Assembly: GCA_026018925.1 (NCBI GenBank)
Contig: JAKSZU010000018.1
Span: forward strand, 28,520,452 to 28,584,451
From: Tupaia tana
Taxonomy: Eukaryota > Chordata > Mammalia > Scandentia > Tupaiidae
Length of the DNA stretch: 64,000 nucleotides
Direction of reading: 5' to 3'
Position 1 is the first letter of the stretch. The number at the start of each line of letters is the position of its first letter. The translations under genes were made by a program, and so were the position numbers. The notes under the pieces were generated by a model. It had not been told where the DNA came from, ran no database searches, and saw nothing but the letters and a program-made list of their open reading frames with translations. Shown piece after piece: positions 1 to 9,400 of the stretch.

Positions 1-1107
1 CACCCCCAAGTAGCAGCCCCTGGAAAGAACCACAGCATAGACGAAGGGAGCCCTGGCAGCAGGGCGGGGTGCCCATCTGCCCCCAGACTGTGGGCACCGA
101 GGGGCTCATGTCAACAAGGCGTTGCGCGCCCTCACCATTCTGCTGGGCCTCGGTCTCCCCGTATACAGGATGCGGGAGACCTGTGCAACCTCCAAAATCG
201 CCCTGCCCCCACCAGGCTGCCTGGCGGTTTTCTCCTGAGGCCCCTAAGAACTGGTCCCGGCACCGAGGGGCAGCGCTCATTCATCTTGCACTTTTCACAG
301 GGCGTCTCTGTGCGCAGGGCTGGCCTCATGGATCTGGCTGCCTCCCAGCTGGCTCCCCACTAGCCAGCCTCTCCCCTTCCCCAGAGAGGCCCCTGCTGGC
401 CCAGGGAATGCTATTCCTGGAAAGCCCCCCAGCCCCCTGCAACAGGCCTGTCCTCCGTCCTCCCAAGGAGGTACAGCTCCAGAGGCTGAGGTCTTGGGGG
501 AGGTATGTGCAGGGGGGCAGGGGGGCGGACATACGATTTCTGGGGCCCACAGGCACAATCTGGACGAGGGGAAGTTTGGAGAGAGGAGCGGGGGGAGGGG
601 CAGGAGCTGGTCGCACCCCACTGCCCTGTTACCTCAGGGTCTTCAGATGTGTTCCACCCCACCCCACCCCACACCAGGTCCGGCTGCCATCCACTCTCCT
701 AATGCCCAGATGGTTCCACCTGCCTCTGCCCAGTCCCTCCACCCCCAGCCCACTCCTATGACACCACTGGGTGCCATCTGCCACCTGTGACCACGGGCCT
801 CCTCTGGTGCGGTAGGCCCAGCAGGAGGTGGGTGGTACGTCTGACACCCTCAGGTGCTTTCCCTGGCAGGGCCAGCTCCAGGCCCTGCACCCCAGCAGGC
901 CGAGCACCACCCCCTTCACAGGGCCCTGAAGCCCGGCCCAGCACTGGAGAGCAGCACGGGTTGCCGAGCTCAGCTCAGCTGGAGTCTGGCCAGAGCAGCC
1001 CAGCACCTGGGCCCAGGGGGTACTGAGCTCACCCTGCGCCAGCCCTCCCAGCAGGGCACCGCCTCCCCTGCCCACCAGTCTCTAAGTTGGAGCAGGAAGG
1101 TACTTAC
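1..1107 (-). other. NDRG4: NDRG4 intron (partial) before the missing last exons
   Basis: The donor GTAAGTACC lies just left of 1108. I searched for codons of the conserved C-terminal tail (IAYLKDRR, MTRLARSRTASL, HTMEVSC) on the minus strand and found none, so the acceptor is beyond position 1. The interval is GC-rich and free of obvious SINEs. Long open frames here are GC-driven. Confidence 0.8.
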
Positions 1108-1159
1108 TGTAGCCCATGCCTTGCAGGAAGTATTTGAAGGCTTCCGTCAGTTTCCCTGG
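1108..1159 (-). CDS. NDRG4: NDRG4 coding exon, residues 272-288
   Basis: Minus-strand translation is PGKLTEAFKYFLQGMGY plus one base. The acceptor is CTGCAG before CCAGGG and the donor is GTAAGTACC after TACA. This is the conserved end of the hydrolase-like domain (final helix, FKYFLQGMGY). It is the last coding exon inside the window; the split codon after Tyr288 is completed beyond the left edge. Confidence 0.96.
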
Positions 1160-1270
1160 CTGCAGAGGGTGGGAGAGGCACGTGCTTTAAGTGGCTGCCT
1201 GAATGACGGGGAAGCTTCCCGCATAGCCCCCAACCCCGGTGAGGTAAGGCTCAGAGGCTGAGAGTCTCAC

Positions 1271-1306
1271 CTGTGTGACCTGGGGAAGCCCTCCGGAATC
1301 TGCCAT
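1271..1306 (-). CDS. NDRG4: NDRG4 coding exon, residues 260-271
   Basis: Translation is MADSGGLPQVTQ (36 bp, phase 0 at both ends). The acceptor is CCCTGCAG and the donor GTGAGACTC. In-frame length means skipping would not shift the frame. The motif is shared by the NDRG family near the position of the lost catalytic histidine loop; that placement is inference from the fold. Confidence 0.96.
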
Positions 1307-1439
1307 CTGCAGGGGAGAGCAGGGTGAGCTGAGCAGGGGCCCAACGTACCTGACCGTCCTGTCCTGCCCCCCCCACCTGGCTAGGACCCTCCCTGAGGTT
1401 ATGGGAGGAGCTGGCCCCAGGCTGGAGGGGAGGCCTCAC

Positions 1440-1487
1440 CTTCAGGAAGGTCGTAGTGGTTGGGTCCAGTTTGGAGTTGCACTCAAC
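1440..1487 (-). CDS. NDRG4: NDRG4 coding exon, residues 244-259
   Basis: Translation is VECNSKLDPTTTTFLK (48 bp, phase 0). The acceptor is GTCCCCAG and the donor GTGAGGCC. VECNSKLDPT is a family-wide NDRG signature; TTTTFLK fits NDRG4. Confidence 0.97.
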
Positions 1488-2364
1488 CTGGGGACAAGGA
1501 GCCAGCCTGAGCAGCCACCCCCAGCCCAACCACCAAGCGGGGTGTGCAGGGAGTCAGATGTAGACCCAGCCCTGGGTCCTGGGCAGGCTGCCCCCCCCCC
1601 ACGCCCACCCTGGCATCTCTCCCAGGGCTTCCCAGCCCAGTGAGCAGCCTGAGGGGCCGAGACCTCTGGGCCCCACTCACAATGCCCCCGCGGAGGGCCA
1701 GGGCCACCTGGCGGGGTTAGTCTGGGAAAGCCCCAGCGGTCACAGGCATCAGGCAGTGAGAGGAGGAGGTGCCGGGGGTCAGCAGAGACACTGGGGCTCT
1801 GCCTGGGTTGGGAGGCCGGCACGGCCCACACTGCTGCTCTCCCAAGCTCTCCCCTGGGCACCAGAAGGCATGGCACATTCCCTGCATGCTGGGGACTGTG
1901 CTGGCCACCGTGGGTCCCCAAGCCTCCAGGCAGCTCTGTGCTAATGAGCGTATGCACCCCAGGCTGCCTGCTCCCCAGGTTCCCGCAGGAGAGGTGACAC
2001 ATGGCCCCTAAACATGACCGTGCAAGTGATGGTCAAAGGGGCACCTACCATTGCACGTTGGAGCCACTTAATTCATAGCGCGTCAGTCCAAGACAGGGCT
2101 TGGGCTCAGCCCGAGGTGACTAGAGACCGAACTGGGGGCTGGACTGCTGGGAGGGAGGGAGGCCTCGCCTAGGTCCCAATTCCCTCCATTCCCGGCCTCC
2201 CTCACCTGCAGGATTGGGGTGTGCCAGGTGGTGATACATCGCAAGATGGCGAGAAGTGGATGAGAAGCCACCATCCAGCGTGGCTCCCTGAACCTGGGCT
2301 GGCCGGTGGCCAACAAGTCCCTTACTCCTCCCTCACCCCTGCCTGGACACGACCCCACACTCAC

Positions 2365-2416
2365 CACCCCGTCCTCAGCGGGCGCGTTATCCCCGACCAC
2401 CAGCATCACAGGGCAG
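2365..2416 (-). CDS. NDRG4: NDRG4 coding exon, residues 226-243
   Basis: The last two bases of an Arg codon are followed by CPVMLVVGDNAPAEDGV, then donor GTGAGTGTG; the acceptor is TGTCTGCAG. The hydrophobic strand VMLVVGD followed by an acidic loop (APAED) corresponds to the late beta strand/acid loop of alpha/beta hydrolases (fold inference). Confidence 0.97.
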
Positions 2417-2491
2417 CTGCAGACACAGAGAAGAGGCATGTCTGGCCTGGGTGGGCAAAGGTGGAGCAGGCAAGGGGCTGGGGACACTCAC

Positions 2492-2548
2492 CGGAGCGTC
2501 TTGGCATTGGGCACCGTTCCGGGCCGGTTAATGTCCAGGTCTCTGCGG
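2492..2548 (-). CDS. NDRG4: NDRG4 coding exon, residues 207-226
   Basis: Translation completes Ser207, then RRDLDINRPGTVPNAKTL and the first two bases of an Arg codon. The acceptor is CCCCCACAG and the donor GTGAGTGTCC. The segment DINRPGTVPNAKTL separates NDRG4 from NDRG1-3, so this exon is the best paralog discriminator in the window. Confidence 0.97.
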
Positions 2549-2978
2549 CTGTGGGGGGAGGGGCAGAGGTGGGCATCCCAGGACCAGGTGTGGGGGTGTG
2601 TCCCTAAGCCCCACACTGCCGCTGGGTGAGACAGGGAGCCAAGGCGCTGCGCTGCGTAAACAGGGCCTGTGGGGCTCCCCTCGTGTGTGACTCTCTGGAC
2701 CCCCTAATGCATGCCAGGCGAGCACTCAAATTTTGTCCTCTGTCTCCCTCGAGTGATGGGCACCACCTCCTGTGTAGGGGGAGTTTCTGCTGCTGCTGTG
2801 TCTCCGGGACCCTGTGGGACAGCAGGGCCAGGGCCTCTCAGTTTTCTTTGTTTTCCAGAACCATGCACACAGCAGGGGCTTAATCAATATTTGTAGGAGA
2901 AAGAGAAAGAAGAGCAGGTGAGTGAGGGGGCCTGGCCAACCCCCAAAGGAGTTCCAAGGGGCATAGCTTAAGAGTCTG

Positions 2979-3163
2979 GGCCTCAGGTGGCGTTGTGGCT
3001 AGGGGTGCCGGACTCCCACAGGGCCAACACAGTTCATGCCCCAGACCTGGCAGCTTGCTTTCCTGCTTTCTCTCTCTTTCTCCTTCTCTGGTCAAACCCA
3101 AAATAAATAAATGAAATAAATAAAAGTTAAATAAAATAATTCTTTAAAAAAAAAAAAAAAGTT
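2979..3163 (+). mobile_element. tSINE-B copy (sense)
   Basis: It has a tRNA-like head (GGTGGCGTTGTGGCTAGGGG), a GACCTGGCAGCTTGCTTTC segment, a CT-rich run, GGTCAAA, then A-rich tail ending in poly-A at about 3145-3160. Confidence 0.85.
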
Positions 3164-3505
3164 TGGGACTCATCTCATCCATCCTCCCTATTTTACAGAT
3201 GTCAGCACCAAGGTCAGGGCTGTTGGGGTCAGCAGTGTCACTAGCTTCCTGCAATGCTCCTGGCCAACAGTAGCCCAAGGGAGAAGTGGAAGAGTCTAAG
3301 GACCCAGTCCAAAGCCCTATTCCCCCTCTGCCCCTCTGGAGGTGTGGCCCTGGGCAGAAGTGACCCACTCCCAGGCTCAGTAACCTGCCCATCTACAAAC
3401 TAGGGGAGCATGTAGCCTGCCCTGCCTCTCCCCATCAGGGAAGGAACCCCCCCAGCCCCTTGGCCCCCTGGGTCCCCGTGCTGCCAAGCACCGCCCTGCC
3501 CCCAC

Positions 3506-3609
3506 CTGTTGTACATGTTCCAGAAGAGCTGCAGGTTGGCCTGGTTCACCACGTTCCCGATCTGCTGCCGGTAGCTCTGCACCAGCTCCGTGTTGTTCAC
3601 CAGCTCCTC
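3506..3609 (-). CDS. NDRG4: NDRG4 coding exon, residues 173-207
   Basis: Translation runs EELVNNTELVQSYRQQ then IGNVVNQANLQLFWNMYN and two bases of Ser207. The acceptor is GGCCCAG before GAGGAG, and the donor GTGGGGGCAG after AACAG. The LFWNMYN motif and spacing match NDRG4; this is the alpha-helical cap region of the fold. Confidence 0.98.
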
Positions 3610-4026
3610 CTGGGCCAGCGGGATGAGTCAGGGGGTAAACAGAGTGGACGGGTGGACATGGGCTCAGAGGGGACGTGCAGGTGCCACTACCGGAGCAGCC
3701 CTGTCCTGCTCCCATCAGGGAGCAGGGAGTGGGGCAGGATGGGGGGTGGGAGGCAATAGGGGTAGGGACTTGGGAGGGGAAAGTGCCACAGAGCTGCACC
3801 CTTCACCTCTCAGCATCGTGGGTAACCCAGTACGAAAACAGGTCAGAGGCTGAAGAACCACTGCCTGCCTCCTCCCACCGGCTGGGAGGGCAGAGGCCCC
3901 GGGTGTCCCAAGAGTGGGCAGAGCCAGGCCTTCAGCAGCCACCCAGTACCCCATGCAACCCCAGCCCTGCCACCGCTGGTCCTGTCTCAGGGTGGCCCCA
4001 AGTCCGCAGAAGCCCCAGCCCCTTAC

Positions 4027-4083
4027 CTGGCTGAAGAGGTGAGAGAGTACCGTGTCAGGTAAAGTGCTGGTCAGGCCAGAGAG
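4027..4083 (-). CDS. NDRG4: NDRG4 coding exon, residues 154-172
   Basis: Translation is LSGLTSTLPDTVLSHLFSQ, 57 bp, phase 0 both sides. The acceptor is CCTGCAG and the donor GTAAGGGGC. A conserved cap-region segment of NDRG4. Confidence 0.97.
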
Positions 4084-4158
4084 CTGCAGGCCGAGGGGGG
4101 AGCCAGCGTGAGTGCCACCTGCATCTCACCACCCCGCTTCCCAGGGCCGCCCGCTCAC

Positions 4159-4245
4159 CTTGGTGGCCGCCCAGTCGATCCAGCCTTTGCCATTGGGGTC
4201 GATGTTCATCAGCACCAGCCCCTCCACCAGGTCGGGGAAGATGAG
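4159..4245 (-). CDS. NDRG4: NDRG4 coding exon, residues 125-153
   Basis: Translation is [17 protein letters not shown] then [12 protein letters not shown], 87 bp, phase 0. The acceptor is CGTTGCAG and the donor GTGAGCGGG. The strand [11 protein letters not shown] followed by GWIDW is highly conserved in the family; Met replaces the Val I recall in human at VLVNID. Confidence 0.98.
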
Positions 4246-4529
4246 CTGCAACGAGAGGCAGGGGCTGGGAGCTGGGGGGGTGCGGGGAGCCCCCATCTTC
4301 CCATAGAACACATGCGCCATAACATGCCGGCCCTGCCTACCTCCCAGGGGGTGGGGATGGTCAGAGAGGTGAAAATGCTCACTAAGGCGTCAAGAGGCCC
4401 TGAGGAGCCACTGGCACAGTCGGGAGTGTCACCTGCTTCCAGGTGACTTGTCCTCCTCCTACCCCGAAACTTTACAGGGTCTTGATTTATTAGAATTTAT
4501 GACTATACCACTGTTACCCACCCTTTAAA

Positions 4530-4746
4530 AAGCATTTAGCATGTGGACTCTCACACGCACGACTGTGGTTTGAGGACCTGGACCCAGCTGCTTGAAAATC
4601 ATGCCAGATGTGTGTGTGTGCCAAAAAATCCTGAGATTGTGACATGGCCACCCCCCCTGGGGAGTGATTTCTCACTCCTCCTCTCTCTGTCTCTAGCGCT
4701 CTCTGATGAGTGCCCTATGGCAAAAAAAAAAAAAAAAAAAAAAAAA
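4530..4746 (+). mobile_element. tSINE-A copy, 5' part degraded (sense)
   Basis: It has the GTGGACTCTCAC head remnant, GAAAATCATGCC, CACCCCCCCTGGGGAGTGATTTCTCACT, GCCCTATGGCAAAAA and a 26-base poly-A. It faces the following minus-strand copy tail to tail. Confidence 0.8.
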
Positions 4747-4760
4747 TCTTTAAAAAAAAG

Positions 4761-5009
4761 TCTTTTTTTTGAGAGGTTTTTGCTACAGGGCGTGTGTACT
4801 CGCCAGAGAGACACAGAGAGACAGAAAGCGAGACATCACCCCCGCCCCGGGGATGGCCACACCATAGTCCCTTCTCCTCCATTCTCCTCTCAGGGTCCTG
4901 GGCACGCATGCGCACGCGACCGGCGTGAGTTTAAGCCACCGGGTCTGAGCCTCGAACCGTGGTTTGCTACATGGGAGTTCAGCAACATAACCAGCTAACT
5001 GCTGGTCCC
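4761..5009 (-). mobile_element. tSINE-A copy (antisense)
   Basis: Starts with poly-T and GAGAGGTTTTTGCTACAGGGCG, continues through the CACCCCCGCCCCGGGGATGGCC body and ends CTAACTGCTGGTCCC, the reverse complement of the SINE head. Confidence 0.9.
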
Positions 5010-5146
5010 AAAGGTCTTTGTTCTTCACAAGCCAAATTATGTACACCGATCAAATGTTTAAAAAAAGAATAAAAAAGTGTTGAAAAAGTCTCTGACAATG
5101 GTGGTGTTGCAAAACATGATTAAACATCTTAAGATTTTAAACATAA

Positions 5147-5395
5147 GGGCCAGCAGGTAGCATAGTGGTTAAGGCACTGGACTCCCATGTGGTCCACTGT
5201 GGTTCAAGTCCCCGACCTGGCAGCTTGAAACTCAGGCCAGCGTGTGTGTACGCATGCCCAAAGTCCTGAGAGGAGAATGGAGGAGAAAGAACTGAGGCAT
5301 GGCCATCCTCCCAGAGGATAATTTCTCCCTTTTTTTCTCCCTTTCTGTCTTTGGCAAGGGCACACGCCCTACAGCAAAAATTTCTCTCTGAAAAA
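5147..5395 (+). mobile_element. Chimeric tSINE: B-type head on A-type body
   Basis: The head GGCCAGCAGGTAGCATAGTGGTTAAGG is B-like, while the body (GAGAGGAGAATGGAGGAG, CGCCCTACAGCAAAAAT) is A-like. A likely outer duplication is GATTTTAAACAT (about 5133) versus GATCTTAAACAT (about 5584). Confidence 0.8.
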
Positions 5396-5410
5396 AAATC
5401 AAGAGATCTT

Positions 5411-5574
5411 GGGGACCAGCAGGTGGCATGGTGGTTGAGGAGCTGGACACTCCCACATGGTGGATCACGGTTTGTGTCCCAGATCTGGTGGCTTACTTTC
5501 TCACTTTCTCTCTCTCTGGTCAAATTAAAATAAATGAATGAATAAAATATTAGATAAATAAGTCTTTAAAAAAC
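5411..5574 (+). mobile_element. tSINE-B inserted in the tail of the previous SINE
   Basis: A complete short element (GGGGACCAGCAGGTGGCATGG to TAGATAAATAAGTC) is flanked by a perfect 15-bp direct repeat, AAATCAAGAGATCTT, at 5396-5410 and 5575-5589. Confidence 0.92.
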
Positions 5575-5629
5575 AAATCAAGAGATCTTAAACATGTTGT
5601 TTCTTGGTTTTTATAAAAAGTGAAGACCT

Positions 5630-5735
5630 GGGGCCAGCTGGTGGCATGGTGGTTAGAGCAGCTGGATCCCACATGGACCCAAAGACTTGGGGAACGCCCA
5701 GTGTCCCAAGGCGAGGGAGAGATGGAGGAGGTGGA
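5630..5735 (+). mobile_element. tSINE head fragment
   Basis: GGGGCCAGCTGGTGGCATGGTGGTTAGAG is the SINE head; the similarity fades after about 60 bp into GGAGAGATGGAGGAGG. Confidence 0.6.
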
Positions 5736-5894
5736 TTACAGTGTAGCCATAACATTTTCTTAAAAGACTATAAACCATAACTTGCTTAACTATTATCCAA
5801 AGCCAGAATTTCTATTATCAACAATTATAATCAATTGCCTTAGTTACTAAGTAAGGATTGTCCTTCACTGATTACTATGTAAACATGAATTGCT

Positions 5895-6153
5895 TTTTAA
5901 GAGGTTTTTGCTATAGGGCACATGCCAGAAAGACAGAGAGAGACAGAGAGACAGAAAGTGAGAAATCACCCCCCCCCCAACCCCGGGGGGGATGGTCACG
6001 CCACAATCTCTTCTCTTCCATTCTCCTCTCGGGATCTTGGGCATGCACGCACATGTGCCCGGAGTGAGTTTAAGCCACCGGGTCCAGGACTCCAAACGTA
6101 GTTGACTACATGGGAGTCCAATGACATAGCCATTACGCCAACTGCTGGTCCCA
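5895..6153 (-). mobile_element. tSINE-A copy (antisense)
   Basis: Poly-T-poor start AAGAGGTTTTTGCTATAGGGCAC, then AGAAATCACCCCCCCCCC body, ending ATTACGCCAACTGCTGGTCCC. Confidence 0.9.
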
Positions 6154-6224
6154 TACATGAATGATTTTTTAACAAAGATTTACTTACAGTAAGGCTGTGA
6201 GATTCAACGAAAGTAACACCTTTC

Positions 6225-6493
6225 TTTAATTTTAATTTGCCAGTGGCACATGTGCTTGGGGGAGGGGAGAGAAGTGTGTGTGTGTGTGGGGGGGGGGGGG
6301 GTAGAGAGCACTCCCCATGGGGGATGGTCACACTGCAATCCCTTCTCTTCCATTTCTCCCTCCTTTCAAGATTTTGGGCACACATGTACATGAGTCTGCT
6401 GTGTTTCTCAGGCTGCTTTGTCTGGGACTTGAACCATGCAGCCAGCCATGTGAGATCCAGATACCTTAGCCACCAGGCTATGGGCTGGCCTGA
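6225..6493 (-). mobile_element. tSINE-C copy (antisense)
   Basis: TAATTTGCCAGTGGCACATGTGC, an internal (TG)n/G-run at 6275-6301, CATGGGGGATGGTCACACTGCAATCCC, and the end ACCAGGCTATGGGCTGGCC. It is more diverged than tSINE-A. Confidence 0.7.
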
Positions 6494-6519
6494 AAGTTAC
6501 ATTTCAAAAACATGTTGGG

Positions 6520-6798
6520 GGGAACCAGCAGTTAGCGTAATGGCTATGTTGCTGGACTCCCATGTAGTCGACCACGGTTCGCGTCCCGGACCCGGTGGCT
6601 TAAAACTCACGCCGGGTGCGTGTGCGTGAGTGCCCAAGATCCCGAGAGGAGAATGGAGGAGAAGGGATTGCAGCGTGACCATCCCCCCTGGGGGGTGATT
6701 TCTCACTTTCTGTCTCTCTGTCTCTCTCTGTCTGTCTGGCGAGCGCACGCACCCTATAGCAAAAACCTCTCCAAAAAAAAAAAAACAAACAAACAAAC
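6520..6798 (+). mobile_element. tSINE-A copy, young (sense)
   Basis: Near-intact from GGAACCAGCAGTTAGCGTAATGG to CCTATAGCAAAAACCTCTCC and an A-rich (AAAC)n tail, flanked by AAACATGTTGGG at 6508-6519 and 6799-6810. Confidence 0.93.
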
Positions 6799-6992
6799 AA
6801 ACATGTTGGGTAAGGCTAGCCAGAGACAGTAACTTTTTTTTATTATTAATTTCTTTGCAGGGAAAAAAGAAAGGCTTTTCCACATGAATAGGAAGTCAGG
6901 GAGGGCAAAAGAGGAAGAGTGAGAATTCCTAGTGGCTGAAGGGCTGCCCTGGGATGGCTAGTGGGCTTCTGGGTGGGGGCGGGGAGACTCAC

Positions 6993-7053
6993 CGCAAACT
7001 TGGCCAGCACGTAGGCACCAGCTCCCACGCCGATGCCTATCACGTACTTGAAC
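6993..7053 (-). CDS. NDRG4: NDRG4 coding exon, residues 104-124 (degenerate nucleophile elbow)
   Basis: Translation completes Gly104 then FKYVIGIGVGAGAYVLAKFA. The acceptor is TGTGCCAG and the donor GTGAGTCTCC. In active alpha/beta hydrolases the elbow is G-x-S-x-G with Ser as nucleophile; here it reads G112-V-G114-A-G116, so the serine is absent. This is a known property of the NDRG family and supports a non-enzymatic, binding role. Confidence 0.98.
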
Positions 7054-7204
7054 CTGGCACAGAGCAGGGCTGGTCACTGCAGGGCTGGGGGTGCCATTTG
7101 CCATGAACCCCCTCTAGAGCAAGCCCTGCCCACAGCCCAGAACCCTCTGTGATGGTGGTGGGCACCCGGATGTCCAGCACAGGGCAGGGCTGGTGGAGAC
7201 TCAC

Positions 7205-7267
7205 CCGAAGTGCTGCACCACGCTGGGGAGCATGGCTGCCAGCTGCTCCATGGAGGGGAACTGGTAC
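7205..7267 (-). CDS. NDRG4: NDRG4 coding exon, residues 83-104
   Basis: Translation is (G)YQFPSMEQLAAMLPSVVQHF plus two bases of Gly104. The acceptor is CTTCCCGCAG and the donor GTGAGTCTCC. The segment is the helix that precedes the nucleophile-elbow strand in the fold. Confidence 0.98.
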
Positions 7268-7349
7268 CTGCGGGAAGCGCAGCAGGTCAGGGCCTGGGAG
7301 CGGCCTGAGCTGCAGAGCTGGGGGCCTGGCTGGGGCTCCCGGTACCTAC

Positions 7350-7470
7350 CCCTGAGGAAACTGTGACGCCCCCACCTGCTGTCCGGGGGCATCCACGTGG
7401 CACACTACGAAGTGCTTGGTGATCTCCTGCATGTCCTCGAAGTTGAAGAAGGTGTTGAAGCACAGCTTGT
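7350..7470 (-). CDS. NDRG4: NDRG4 coding exon, residues 43-83
   Basis: Translation completes His43 and runs [39 protein letters not shown] and two bases of Gly83. The acceptor is CTCTGCAG and the donor GTAGGTACC after CAGGG. An earlier GTGGGG after CAGCAG resembles a donor, but the longer exon keeps the family sequence VGASQFPQG. Confidence 0.98.
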
Positions 7471-7707
7471 CTGCAGAGACACACCTCTCAGCTGTGGCCC
7501 AGCAGAGGGGGTGGGGTGGGAAGGCAGCCTGGGGGCCCCAAGAAGGCAGCGAGGCAGAGGCAATCAGCCTCAGGGACCAACAGGGAAACTGAGGCCCAGA
7601 TGGCTGAGGTCACAGAGTTAGGTGGGAGCGAGTTCCACAGTGCCCTGTGGGGTAGGGGGAGCAGATTTGAGGCAGGGGAGGGGTGAGGGAGGCCAGGCGG
7701 CACTTAC

Positions 7708-7813
7708 GGTTGAGGCCCACATCGTGGTAGGTGAGGATAGCTGGGCGGTTCCCCTTGGGGGCGCCCCGGATCACCACGTGCAGGAGGCCATAAGGCGTCT
7801 CGATGTCATGTTC
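7708..7813 (-). CDS. NDRG4: NDRG4 coding exon, residues 8-43 (first shared exon)
   Basis: Translation runs [17 protein letters not shown] then [18 protein letters not shown] and the first base of His43. The acceptor is CCTCTAG before GAACAT and the donor GTAAGTG. It starts at phase 0, which fits both upstream partners (…TDWK and MPECWDG). It begins the core fold (HVVIRG strand, LTYHDVG oxyanion-side motif). Confidence 0.98.
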
Positions 7814-8140
7814 CTAGAGGGGAGAGACCGTTCTGGACACTCTGGGTACCCTCCACGGGGGCATCCCATTCTCATCACCCCAAGTAGCCCTGAAGAGGAC
7901 AGACCCGGTGAGCACCCCCTCTTGGGAGTGTGCAGCCCAAGGACCACATGAGCTGGGCTGTGAAGGAAAGCTCTGCTTCCCTCTGCAAAGTAGCCCATGG
8001 GGCAAGCAGCTGCAGCCCAGGCCCAGCCTCTGCCTGCCCACCACTTGGTCAAGGGTTTATTGGGGTCCGACTCCTCCATTTCCTAGCAGCTTCTCCCGCA
8101 AGACAGCAGCCTGGGGCCCTCCCCATTCAAAAACTGCTGG

Positions 8141-8409
8141 GGGACCAGCAGTTAGCATAATGGCTATGTCACTGGACTCCCACGTAGTCGACTATGGTTC
8201 ACATCCCAGACCCAGTGGCTTAAAACTCACGCCGGGCGCGTGTGCGTGCGTGCCCAAGATCCCGAGAGGAGAATGGAGGAGAAGGGATTGCAGCATGGCC
8301 ATCCCCCCTGCGGGGTGATTTCTCGCTTTCTGTCTCTCTGTCTCTCTCTCTCTCTGTCTGGTGAGTGCATGTACCCTATAGTGAAAAAAAAAAAATACCT
8401 CTCCAAAAC
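8141..8409 (+). mobile_element. tSINE-A copy (sense)
   Basis: GGGGGACCAGCAGTTAGCATAATGG head, GAGAGGAGAATGGAGGAGAAGG body, CCCCCCTGCGGGGTGATTTCTCGC and CCCTATAGTGAAAAA tail. Confidence 0.92.
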
Positions 8410-8550
8410 CCCCAGGGGCTTCCTGCTGCTGAAAAGCTATAGCCTCAACAGCCTTGGCTGGAACCCTCTGTAAACACCAAGCCAGCCCCCAGCTCACACC
8501 AGCCCTTGGTTCCCACCCAACTCTTACTCATGCCCATCCTCCTCTTTTTT

Positions 8551-8723
8551 TTTTCTTTTAAAGAATTATTTACTTATTTAATTCTATTTGTTGTTATTTT
8601 TTTTTAATTTGATGAGAGAGAGAGAGAGAAAGGGAAAGTGAGAAAGTAAGCTGCCAGGTCCGGGACTCAAACCACAGTCAGCCATGCGGGAGTCCAGCAC
8701 CTACCTACCACGCCCCTGCCAGC
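8551..8723 (-). mobile_element. tSINE-B copy (antisense)
   Basis: T-rich start with ATTATTTACTTATTTAATTC, GAGAGAGAGAAAGGGAAAG, AAGCTGCCAGGTCCGGGACTC and the end CCCCTGCCAGCCC. Confidence 0.88.
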
Positions 8724-8927
8724 CCAATCAAGCCTATCCTTCTGCCTTGACTGCCCTTCCCTGTGACCTAGACATGATCAAGGCCTCCTTCAGGCAGGGT
8801 CAGGTGAAACAACACCCTTACACAACACACGCATACACTCGAAAGCCTTCTGCAGCCACGCCTGCTCCGGATCCCCTTGAGTGCCTGCCCCTGCTTTTGC
8901 TGCTCAGGGTGCTCAGTCCTCAGGAAG

Positions 8928-9050
8928 ACCCAGCTCTGCCCCTTACTGTGTGACCCTGAGCGGGCATGCCACTTTTCTGTGCCTCGGCCTCTTCACCCCG
9001 AGCCACCTCACAGGGACTTGGCAAGAACTACACTTGCTGCTGTCTGGAGC
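8928..9050 (+). repeat. MIR fragment
   Basis: CTCTGCCCCTTACTGTGTGACCCTGAGC and the following TTTTCTGTGCCTCGGCCTC match the MIR core layout (…GTGTGACCTTGGGC…CTCAGTTTCC). Confidence 0.65.
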
Positions 9051-9304
9051 ACTGAGCACAAGGAGAGGCCCGGGAGGCTGCCGTGCTGGGCAGCCCTGAG
9101 CCTCGAGAGACGAGAGACGCTGTTAGCTGCGCCCTTTGCGCCCTGGCCATTCTCGCGCTAAGTCACGCTCAGTCGGGGAGCTCTGCTCTGAGGGCCTGTC
9201 AGAGCTGGGCAAACAGCCTCGCCCTGGCCCATGGGGAGCCCCAGGAAGCGCAGTAGGCACCAAGTGAGCTGGAGGTGGGTCTGGAGTCAGGACAGGATGG
9301 AAAC

Positions 9305-9400
9305 AGCAAACAACTAAGCACCCACTACCTGCCAGGCTTCCAAGAGAGAAGGGGCGTCTTCCCCCTTTTGCAGACCAGGAACTTCTGAACCTAAGTTCCT
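9305..9400 (-). repeat. MIR/L2-like fragment
   Basis: AACTAAGCACCCACTACCTGCCAGGC followed by CCCTTTTGCAGACCAGG resembles reversed MIR (GCACTTACTATGTGCCAGGC…TTTTACAGATGAGG). Confidence 0.55.

Larger units (their letters stand above)
4246..6992 (-). other. NDRG4: NDRG4 intron packed with SINEs
   Basis: This 2.75 kb intron between residues 124 and 125 contains eight or nine tRNA-derived SINE insertions (listed separately) and little else recognisable. Confidence 0.9.

Noticed and set aside
69-2000. Many 60-230 codon frames on both strands near the left edge
   Set aside because: They are shadows in GC-rich intron; only the short spliced exons at 1108-1487 match a protein family.
7371-7379. Alternative donor GTGGGGGCG after GGACAGCAG
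   Set aside because: Using it would drop VGASQFPQG, which belongs to the conserved NDRG sequence, and break the phase with the next exon.
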